This document shows positions 57,201-64,000 of a stretch of 64,000 nucleotides of DNA, one piece after another. Each line of letters opens with the position of its first letter. Position 1 is the first letter of the stretch. This DNA is from Micromonospora gifhornensis (GTDB taxonomy: Bacteria; Actinomycetota; Actinomycetes; Mycobacteriales; Micromonosporaceae). Under the pieces are notes generated by a model. That model saw only the letters and a program-made list of their open reading frames with translations, searched no databases and was not told the DNA's origin. The translations under genes were made by a program, and so were the position numbers. The stretch spans positions 1 to 64,000 of the forward strand of contig NZ_BOPA01000036.1 of assembly GCF_016863515.1 (NCBI RefSeq), read 5' to 3'.

Positions 57201-60200
57201 TACCGGTCCGAGCACGCCAAGCAGCAGGGGCGCGGATACGGAGCGGCCAGCGACATCCTGCGCATCGAGATCCTGAAGCGTTTCGGCGGCGTCTACACCG
57301 ATGGCGACAACTATCTCAGCGCGCAATCGCTCGCACAGCACGAATCCGGCATGCCGAACTGGCTCGCAAACGTCGACCGCTTGTTCGTCGAGCGCGGCTT
57401 CGGGGCTTTGATCCCTCCGTACTCCAATGCGCGAACCTACGCGAACGCCGGGTTCGTAGGCACCCGCGGACACCCTTTCTTCCACTTGTACGCCGATCGG
57501 ATCGCCGAGCGATACCAGCGCACGCAGTACGAGCTGCTACCCCACTCGCGAACCGACCGTGAATGGTCGGAAACGCAGGTCAAGAACAAGCACATGGCGG
57601 CCCGACGCCACTCGATCATGGCGCGGACCGGACCGGACCTACTCGACAAGCTGGCCAGAGACCTGGGCTTTCGCGCCTCCACCATGGTCGGGATCGTCAA
57701 GCAGGGTCCGCCATTGCCGACGCTCGACACCATCGAGATGGGCGACGCGGGCTCCTGGAAGGCAGGATCTGAGCCCTTCGCGCCGCGTCGCCAGTTCCAG
57801 GACGAGATCCCGGTTCTCAGCCGGGTCGCCGCGACGTTGATCCGCGACCTCTACAACCGCGACGGTGATCTGCACCTGACCGCTGTCGCTCCGGTGGTGA
57901 ACGGACTACCTGAGCCGGCTGCCGCGTGGACCGCAGTGGTCGAGTTCATCGCCGGGCATCCGGATTTCGGTCCCCTGATCCGGACAGTCACCGATCGTGT
58001 GCTGGTTCCGTCCTCGGCGAACAACGGCAGCGTCGACACGAAGGTGCTGCCTCTTCCAGACCCCGTACGCCGGCGGCTCGGTCTGACCGACGAGCCAGGC
58101 GCCGGCGATCCACCGGGCAACTGGCTGCGAGGCGAGCTGGTCCGCCCGGCGCGACCTACGTCAGCGTCCCCGGTGGGGCCGGTGACCGCGAGCGCTCAAT
58201 CCGGGACGTCCGGACCCGGTGCGCCTACGCAGGTATTCATGGCCGACACCACCGACTCGATGATTCGGGGCCTGGACCGGACCATCAGCGAGCGGGAACG
58301 CGACCTTCGCGAGCGCGGCCTGGACCCCAGCAACGACCATCTCCTGCGGGAACTGCGCGCACACCGGGCGAGCCATTCCCGCCGGCCGCGACCCTTGCCT
58401 GTGCCGCCGGCAGCAGCGACCTCAGCCCCGGTCTCATCGCCGGTCCCGGCCGCCGACGACAGCGCGCCCGTCACCCTCTCGCTCACCAACCTGCACCTGC
58501 TTCTCGAACATCGGCCCTCCTGGGCACCCGGCTGGGCGACCGAAGGTCAAGGGCTGCGGCTGCGTCGTGCCGCCACCGCCTTCGGTCAGCAGTTCGCCGC
58601 CGACCTGGCCGGGCAGGTGGCAGGTCGGCCGGTCGCGCCCGGCGACGTGACCGACTTCCTGTCCATCGAGTCCGTCGCCGCCGTGCAAGGCCTGGCGAAT
58701 CTCATCTTCCTTCAGGCCGTGGCTGCGGCCGAGGGAACCTTCGCGCCGTTACCTATGCGGTCGTTGCTGCCGATATCCGAGGTCATCGACCAGCTCGACC
58801 CGGTACCGCAGGGCTTCGATCCGACGACTCCAGGCGCGGCCACCACCCAGGGCGCCGGCGCCTTCCTGCGAGCCAACGACGGCGTGTTCCGCGAGCAACT
58901 CGCCCGGCAGCTCAGCGAGCACCTCGGCCGATCGATCGACGCCGCCGACCTGGTGCTCGATCCACCAGTGCCGCGCGGCCCGGTCGCCAGCCGGGGCGCC
59001 ACAGCAGCCGCGATCGAGGTGGAGTTGCTGCGCGGGAACCCGCAGCGAACGCCGCTGGGAATGCCGGACGAGGCTCTGCTCTTCCGCGTCGCCGAACAGT
59101 ACGGTCCGCACTCGCGGCGGGCGCAGGACCTGGCCGAACGAAACCGCAGCGACCTGCGGGGGCGACGCAACCTCCGACGCAAGGGCGACGCGGACCCGGT
59201 GGCAGCGCCGGTGCCGGAAACCTATGGGCGCGTCGAGTCGCCGCGCCGGATGCCGAACGGAGTCTGGGCGTACCTGCCCGACGGGGACGATGTGGCCCGG
59301 GCATTCGACGTGCTCGACCTCGCCGAACGGATCACCACTGCGCCGGGCACGCTGACGGTCACCGGCATCGCCAGAGGTACCGGCAGCGAGGTATCGATCA
59401 CCGACGGGACCGGCGGCATCATCCCGGAGCTGCTGGTCAACGAACCGTTCGTCGCCCAGGCCGCTCAGGGCGGTCGCGAGCACTCGGTGCTCGTGCTACG
59501 TCTGCTCGATGACCAGCGGGCAGCGGAGACGATCGCACGGCAGACCCAGATCCTCATCGACCGGGACACGCTGCTTCGCGGCACCGGCCCGCGCGGTGTC
59601 GTGGTCGGCGTGCACGACCCGGCTGCCGATCGGTGGTCGTGGCAGGCCGTCATCCCAGGAAGCCAGTCGCTGCAGGCGGCAGAATCGCTCGACGAGGCGT
59701 TGGCCGTGGTTCGCAGCGTACCGTCGCTGCAGCTCGACCCGGCACAGGAACTCCGTGCGCGCGTCAACGGCCACACCACCCATCCCGGGCTGACCACGGT
59801 CGAGTGCGCTCAGTTGATGCTCCAGGGCGCCAGTGACCTGCCGACCTACTCCGAGCGGGCCACAGATTCGCCTGATTCCTTCACCGAGAAAGTGCTGCGG
59901 GTGCCGGTCCGACCCGGTGCCACCCCTGCCGAGGCGATGGAGACCGCCCGGCTCTGGCTGGACCCGGAGGCTGTTCGCGAGGTGGTGCCGCGCGGTGACG
60001 ACGGCACGGTCGGGCTCGTCCGCATCGCGCCGGACCTGCGAGCGCACGTCCTGCGCCTGCCGGCCACGGCGACCGAGCCGGACACCTGGGCCTCGGTCGT
60101 CCGGCCGGCTGAACCCAGGGACCGGGTCCGGTACCGGGTCTGGGTCAACCGGCACGAACCCTTGCCAGGACCCGCCGGCCCCGTCACGTTGACTGCGGTG

Positions 60201-63200
60201 CTGCCCGGCACGCACGTGGACTGGTCGGTGCTCGACACGCTGCCGCCCTCGTTCTTGACGCGGTTGACCATCGAGCCGGGCCGGATCGAGAACGGCACGA
60301 TCGATGTCGGAGAGACACGGCCGATCGACGCCGCCGAGTACGCCGGCCGGCTTCCAGAGGACGCCGACGAACCCATCGTCGTCCTTCAGGCGCCCATGCA
60401 CGGCGATGACGGCCTGCCGTTCGCCAAGGCGCTGTCGCACGCCGGATGGGTGCTGGTGCAACGGGTTCAGAACGGCACGCGCGAGTGGCGGATGTTCCGT
60501 GACGGTGAACTGGTCGAGGTCATCCCGTCCACCACGGGGAGGGAACTGGGTCAGGCACTGCGGCGTTGGGCCGGCAACGCGCTCGTCCCGTCCGCGCAAG
60601 CCGTGCACAACCTTCTCCGCGGAGAAGTCCGTACACCGGACGCACCCTCCGCCGTGGTCATCCGGCGGGCGATGGCGGCGGCCGAGCTCAACAACAGCGG
60701 CACCGTCCGGGGCTGGCTCACTCTCCCGCCCGGGTCCGGCACCACCGGGCCGATCTCACGTCTGTTGGAGCACTACCCCGCTGGTCTGCTTCCGCTGCGC
60801 CGCGGGCCGATAGACGGGCAGGTGAACATCCGGATCGAGGTGCCGTCTCGTTACATCGCGCGGGTCGCGGATCGCGGTTACCCCCGGCCGATCGTCGATC
60901 TGACCGCTTTGACCGATGCCCGCGCCGTGCTCGGCGCGGACGGCCTGGTGACCGTACCGGCCGCGGTCACCGCTGAGCGGGGTGTCGAGGTTGTGCGCAG
61001 TTACCTCACCGGCATGCGCGCCCGGCGGCCCGCCGATCACCCGGAGCAGCGGGCGGCGCGCCTCTTCGGGATGCTCGGCGGCGTACGACCAACGGCCGGC
61101 GTACCTTCCCTCACGGCCTGGGCCGATCAACTCGGTGCCCGGTTCCGCGATGCCGAGCCGCGTTCCGTCGAGCGGCTCGGCGCGGGCGCGGTCACGCTGG
61201 TACGCACGCGCCGAGCCGGCGTACTGATGGCTGTCGGCGTCGAAGACCCGCACCGACCGGTGCTGCTCACCCTCGACGGCGAGTCGATCGACCCGGCCGT
61301 TCTGGGCCAGGACGGCGGGCAACTGCTGCTGACCGCCGACGGGCGGCTGGCCCAGATCGACATCAGCGTGCCGGGCCTGTCCCTGCCGACTGTTCGCGGC
61401 CTTCCCGGCGAGGAACCCGCCGTCTCCCTCCCCGACCGGGTAGCGGATCGTCTCCGGGCCGGCGGCCGCGAGGTGCCGGCCGACCTGGATCGCCGGTTGA
61501 GCAGACGAGTCAGCATCACCGCAGCCCGCCGGCTGAGCCGGCTCGCCGGGAATCCGGCCACGATCGACATGGTGGCCCAGGAGGTCGTCCAGGAATCGGA
61601 CGAGCAGGTCAACGAAGACGCCCGCCGGGCCCAGCTGCTCGACGGCGTCATCGAGTTTCTGGCCGACAACGGTCTCGCGATGTCCGCCGAGGATGTCAGC
61701 ACGCAGCTGGACGCAGTGCTCGCCGCCGACCCGCCGGAGTGGATCGGGTCGTCCGTCCCTGAGGAGATGATCATCCGGGTCGGGGTGAACATCGCCACCC
61801 GGGGCGCCGACCTGCGCACGATGGCGGCCGGTGGCAGCATCGCCCGCGAACGACGGGCCCGGTTCCGGTCCGCGACGCAGCCCGAGCCGCCGACCAACCA
61901 GGCGACCGAGGCGTCACCGGAGACCATGGAGCCCACGCCACCCGCCCCGACCCAGCAGACGCACTCGGCACAGTCGACACAAGACGATGGCGCGGCACGG
62001 CCCAGGGCCATCCGCCCTCTGCCGGTACCGCCGGCTGCTGCCGTTCCGGGCGACTCCGGTCGCTCTGTCCAGGACACGCGGCGGACGCCGAGCCCGGTGG
62101 GCGCAACGCAGATCACGTCGTCAACGACCGTCCCGACCGGTGAGGTGCCGGCCGACGGCAACTGCCAGCTCTACAGTGTGATCGGAGCAGATCCGCAGCA
62201 CGTACGCCGGGCGCTCGCGGCGCACAGCCTGGGTTCGGCGGAGGTACGGCGGTGGCTGAACGATCCTGAGCAGGTTCGAGGCGACCTTCAGCGCCACGCC
62301 AGATCGCTGTCCAACGACGGGATCCCGGTCCCGGACGACTCGCCGCTGTCGCAGGCAGCGGACGCGCTACGCGAACTCGTCGTTCGGCACCTTGATTCCT
62401 ACGCGGGTCGTCCCGGTGACATCCCGATCTGGGTCGTTCAGCAGTACCGGGCCGGCGACGATAGGCTCCTTCCGGACAGCGCCGACGATCGTGCCTTGCT
62501 GCTCGGTCGGCTCGGCTCGCTCGGACTCACCACCGTGACCGACGCCGACCTGTTGCCGCTCGACTGGCTCCGCGACCGGTTCATCGCGCGGCGCACCTCC
62601 GACCTCGTCTCGTCGGCGGGCTCACAGTCGCAGGCCCGGGAAGCCGCCGAGCGTGAAGTGCCCCTCACGGATCTCGGCCGGCCCGACGTGAATCCCCGGC
62701 TCGCCGACAACGCCACCCGCAAGATGCGACAGATGCTCGAATACCTGGTGGAGCGGGACGGGCCCCTGACCGTCTCCGAGGTGCCGACGACGGTCCTGCG
62801 CGGCATGCTGAACATGCACTACGCCCTGTACTCCGGGCCGGTGACGCCAACCGAGTTCGACACCATGCGGAACGCGGCGACGAACTGGCAGGGCTACTGG
62901 CTTCGCGACGAGGGCGAGACTTTCCTTCCCCTGCTGGCCGACGCGTTGGGTCTGCGGATCACGATCCAGCGACCGCAACCGCATCAGCCCACCTCGATCG
63001 GCGAGGAGCACCACCCGAAGATCCGGGTCGTGCTGGAGTACCTGCACTACAGCTTTGTGCCGACCGCGCCTGCCGCTGACCGGCCGCACGACGACCAGTC
63101 GCGGCCGGCCGGGTCCCGGACAGTCGAGCAGGTGAGCGCATCTCCTGCGCTGGCCGCCGCCGTCGACACACTGCCGACGTGGGACGGCACTGCAGACTGC

Positions 63201-64000
63201 GTGCTCCGCGTCGACGACGTGCTGACCCGTTTCGCCGGCCACAACCACACCCGGGACGACTCGCCGTCGCGCAATCACCCGCAGCGGGTCCTCGCCACCC
63301 TCGGCGCCACCCGATACCAGCCCGTCGCCGTCACCACACTGACCAACCTGCAACCCGGTGACGTCACCGCCGTCTTGACCGCCATCCCCAACGATCCCAT
63401 GCACATGGTCCTGGTCGAGCGCCGCACCACCGGTGAGCTGATCCTCATCGAAACCCAACAAACCGGATCCCGACGGTACGCCCGCGTCGATCCCACCTTC
63501 CGCGATCTTCCATCGGCGCTGGCCGGCCCCCTCCGCGTACCGGTCACCGCCACCGGCGCGGTCGCCACCCTCAACCCCGGCCCCGGTGACCGCCGCCCCA
63601 CGACGGCATCCACCGACCGTACGCTGCATGCCCTGCTCGACCCTCCCAGTTCCTCGCTTCCGGGCATGCTCAGCAGTGGACGCCGAGGTGAGTCGGCGCC
63701 GACGGCACGACCACCCGCGGCCCGGCAGGACGCCGCGTCCGGCCCGGCCCCTGCGGACTCCTCCAGACAGGTGATCGAGCCGGAAGGGGGACGGGCCCGT
63801 TCCGTCCCACGCGCCCGACCAGTACGATCGTTCCGGTTTCGCACCAAGACGCAGGTGCTGGACGCCGGTGACGCCCATCGGGTTCGGGCGTTGGCCGCGG
63901 AGGTGACCAAGCGCGTTCACGACGCGCCATCATCGACACTGAGGGTGATCATCACCGGGTACGGCAACGGCACGCGGGTGCGGTACTTCGACACCATCCG
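54225..64000 (+). CDS. Giant modular T7SS effector (GT, OTU and papain-like domains), partial at window end
   Basis: An open frame of 3,258 codons that continues past base 64000. Residues 1-105 resemble the CpnT-like WXG domain of actinobacterial toxins. Two hydrophobic stretches lie at 113-138 and about 205-228. A Thr/Gly/Ser-rich linker fills 315-445. Residues 895-1130 form a TcdA/TcdB-like glycosyltransferase (VDMPAMVHSIWLGG at 898, ASDILRIEILKRFGG with D1010, and DGD at 1026-1028). Residues about 2640-2950 form an OTU-like cysteine protease with DGNC (Cys2647) and HYSF (His2941). Residues 2990-3085 resemble a papain-fold deamidase (Cys2992 in DCVLRV, His3060, Glu3076-Thr-Gln3078). The ends of long tracts between domains are unassigned. 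No immunity gene is visible before the window ends. Confidence 0.8.
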   Translation, partial: MPDFHIPNDPEWQWVYDLILYGVGEEYPEADPTALREMAQELQITGTLVLSEVAGAASLSTALHHHLEGPAAEAYARFAPGITNSLPAGADIANSLADSAEQFALDSEATQYGIIIAAFTIVVEIAIALATGFGAAAVPGLIKIGQTIVQQLVNLFKVRMRNLLLRSGWQAFEEALEEIAQTLAAHLAQMAEGNRRTPDGREIGMAAAGGAFIGGGIAAVFGLVQRYFPGINRHLFTREAFLAGLETGFEGLFTLMVHGQFNPFATATSSMMGGYASARANEYADHNVAAAFGKRPPEQNLRPVPSPASTETALERSTTTPTTPTTASTATPTTASTTTASTTTATTPTTATSTGQESLTPVGAAPTTATGGSINVASPATSRPPMGGTGQTSGAPTSSGGTATTGGTTTSTSGTATTDGTTSTGGNTNSGILDVNVEGHSGQATPSTPPPPNASVVARTDLGTDLSAATPQAQGLAGLDTTLRQPTDSAVAQHIEVPAPGGHTAGDMLNPSAVTRDTTRNTDGPAELTADDRTAAEGFKARLVDSELPAELRDAIGIVREVGLAVPPQAEGDTDSHGRQVAFVAADHLRHHPNDIHGARAIVTRLATGHPRTGTLPGGAHRDPVELLQAALDAAGAAGLTEADIRAELADRELSDESIASLFRQLTESYPHTYQSWHEERPEASHTTRIRRYGPAASGSRSIQPVPVAPHSAPPRLPDHLTLTTNPPVAPPAATGTIDGGLTQQTANAAGVDILPPPATVNDRTPSDRIEATHDESESGLRTPPQQPTAERLLAGLRAAARPAPAQGLLGPDIFGVRRTPPRPPFLQVAALRDLASDQLQPLLDRLDLATPHDRIANAVDDSQLSGGLVWTDVPTHRTWLENPNEVPPAMRELPATVDMPAMVHSIWLGGTPPDDHLENLAAMAASASGAGFKTHLWTDIPRADITRAMASDAPELAAVRQLVGWARRNQILLVNVDEVFHAGDPMDLDAQYRSEHAKQQGRGYGAASDILRIEILKRFGGVYTDGDNYLSAQSLAQHESGMPNWLANVDRLFVERGFGALIPPYSNARTYANAGFVGTRGHPFFHLYADRIAERYQRTQYELLPHSRTDREWSETQVKNKHMAARRHSIMARTGPDLLDKLARDLGFRASTMVGIVKQGPPLPTLDTIEMGDAGSWKAGSEPFAPRRQFQDEIPVLSRVAATLIRDLYNRDGDLHLTAVAPVVNGLPEPAAAWTAVVEFIAGHPDFGPLIRTVTDRVLVPSSANNGSVDTKVLPLPDPVRRRLGLTDEPGAGDPPGNWLRGELVRPARPTSASPVGPVTASAQSGTSGPGAPTQVFMADTTDSMIRGLDRTISERERDLRERGLDPSNDHLLRELRAHRASHSRRPRPLPVPPAAATSAPVSSPVPAADDSAPVTLSLTNLHLLLEHRPSWAPGWATEGQGLRLRRAATAFGQQFAADLAGQVAGRPVAPGDVTDFLSIESVAAVQGLANLIFLQAVAAAEGTFAPLPMRSLLPISEVIDQLDPVPQGFDPTTPGAATTQGAGAFLRANDGVFREQLARQLSEHLGRSIDAADLVLDPPVPRGPVASRGATAAAIEVELLRGNPQRTPLGMPDEALLFRVAEQYGPHSRRAQDLAERNRSDLRGRRNLRRKGDADPVAAPVPETYGRVESPRRMPNGVWAYLPDGDDVARAFDVLDLAERITTAPGTLTVTGIARGTGSEVSITDGTGGIIPELLVNEPFVAQAAQGGREHSVLVLRLLDDQRAAETIARQTQILIDRDTLLRGTGPRGVVVGVHDPAADRWSWQAVIPGSQSLQAAESLDEALAVVRSVPSLQLDPAQELRARVNGHTTHPGLTTVECAQLMLQGASDLPTYSERATDSPDSFTEKVLRVPVRPGATPAEAMETARLWLDPEAVREVVPRGDDGTVGLVRIAPDLRAHVLRLPATATEPDTWASVVRPAEPRDRVRYRVWVNRHEPLPGPAGPVTLTAVLPGTHVDWSVLDTLPPSFLTRLTIEPGRIENGTIDVGETRPIDAAEYAGRLPEDADEPIVVLQAPMHGDDGLPFAKALSHAGWVLVQRVQNGTREWRMFRDGELVEVIPSTTGRELGQALRRWAGNALVPSAQAVHNLLRGEVRTPDAPSAVVIRRAMAAAELNNSGTVRGWLTLPPGSGTTGPISRLLEHYPAGLLPLRRGPIDGQVNIRIEVPSRYIARVADRGYPRPIVDLTALTDARAVLGADGLVTVPAAVTAERGVEVVRSYLTGMRARRPADHPEQRAARLFGMLGGVRPTAGVPSLTAWADQLGARFRDAEPRSVERLGAGAVTLVRTRRAGVLMAVGVEDPHRPVLLTLDGESIDPAVLGQDGGQLLLTADGRLAQIDISVPGLSLPTVRGLPGEEPAVSLPDRVADRLRAGGREVPADLDRRLSRRVSITAARRLSRLAGNPATIDMVAQEVVQESDEQVNEDARRAQLLDGVIEFLADNGLAMSAEDVSTQLDAVLAADPPEWIGSSVPEEMIIRVGVNIATRGADLRTMAAGGSIARERRARFRSATQPEPPTNQATEASPETMEPTPPAPTQQTHSAQSTQDDGAARPRAIRPLPVPPAAAVPGDSGRSVQDTRRTPSPVGATQITSSTTVPTGEVPADGNCQLYSVIGADPQHVRRALAAHSLGSAEVRRWLNDPEQVRGDLQRHARSLSNDGIPVPDDSPLSQAADALRELVVRHLDSYAGRPGDIPIWVVQQYRAGDDRLLPDSADDRALLLGRLGSLGLTTVTDADLLPLDWLRDRFIARRTSDLVSSAGSQSQAREAAEREVPLTDLGRPDVNPRLADNATRKMRQMLEYLVERDGPLTVSEVPTTVLRGMLNMHYALYSGPVTPTEFDTMRNAATNWQGYWLRDEGETFLPLLADALGLRITIQRPQPHQPTSIGEEHHPKIRVVLEYLHYSFVPTAPAADRPHDDQSRPAGSRTVEQVSASPALAAAVDTLPTWDGTADCVLRVDDVLTRFAGHNHTRDDSPSRNHPQRVLATLGATRYQPVAVTTLTNLQPGDVTAVLTAIPNDPMHMVLVERRTTGELILIETQQTGSRRYARVDPTFRDLPSALAGPLRVPVTATGAVATLNPGPGDRRPTTASTDRTLHALLDPPSSSLPGMLSSGRRGESAPTARPPAARQDAASGPAPADSSRQVIEPEGGRARSVPRARPVRSFRFRTKTQVLDAGDAHRVRALAAEVTKRVHDAPSSTLRVIITGYGNGTRVRYFDTI

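Noticed and set aside
57926..59512. 528-codon plus-strand frame inside the giant effector
   Set aside because: Out of frame with the effector and Arg/Pro rich; the effector frame is open throughout with domain motifs on both sides.

Overview
The window is high-GC, densely coded DNA from an actinomycete. Family content (CBM2 glycoside hydrolases, SARP regulator, a complete ESX-type secretion core, abundant ATGA/TGATG coupled genes, GTG/TTG starts) fits Micromonosporaceae best, probably Micromonospora or a close relative. This is an inference from gene style, not a database match. No rRNA, tRNA, CRISPR array or insertion sequence was seen.

Layout. 1-2507: two divergent secreted CBM2 proteins, one truncated by the window edge and one a GH30 xylanase, separated by 257 bp holding three LacI-type palindromes, one of them nearly the CelR/CebR cellulose operator. 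2594-10636: housekeeping and accessory genes (APC permease with a USP-like tail, cupin, DUF6624-like protein, small membrane protein, a broken AAC(3) acetyltransferase, two XRE regulators, a methyltransferase, an SRPBCC protein). 10835-18069: a tightly coupled five-gene operon encoding a SWIM zinc-finger protein, an unknown protein, a VWA protein, a MoxR-type AAA ATPase and a DUF5682-like protein. 18282-22783: SpoIIE phosphatase and anti-sigma kinase, HAAS/PadR pair, ArsR/AHSA1/SnoaL operon. 22830-24355: a caspase-like protein with a small coupled partner.

24516-33554 looks like a small, partly decayed specialised-metabolism island. It holds a GMC oxidoreductase lacking its FAD-binding N-terminus, AraC and two ECF sigma factors, a P450, an alpha/beta hydrolase whose nucleophile serine is alanine, an MBL hydrolase, a FadM-like thioesterase, and a SARP regulator fused to a second copy of that thioesterase that has lost its catalytic Asp and conserved His. 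33555-34392 carries no convincing gene.

34393-64000 is a type VII secretion locus. One long minus-strand operon (52775 down to 35374) encodes two WXG100 proteins, two accessory proteins, a small acidic protein, EccC, EccD, EccB, a protein with a degenerate ADP-ribosyltransferase-like domain, an EccA-type ATPase fused to a beta-helix, and a YbaB-like protein. A divergent plus-strand operon (from 53047) encodes a second YbaB-like protein, a WXG-like protein and a giant predicted effector of more than 3,250 residues that runs off the window. That effector has a CpnT-like N-terminus, a TcdA/TcdB-type glycosyltransferase domain with a DGD motif, an OTU-like cysteine protease domain and a papain-fold deamidase-like domain. 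EccE and a mycosin protease are not present in the window.

The strongest candidates for undescribed biology are the SARP-pseudothioesterase fusion beside its active paralogue, the multi-warhead T7SS effector, and the two conflict-like cassettes (SWIM/VWA/MoxR/DUF5682 and the caspase-like pair).
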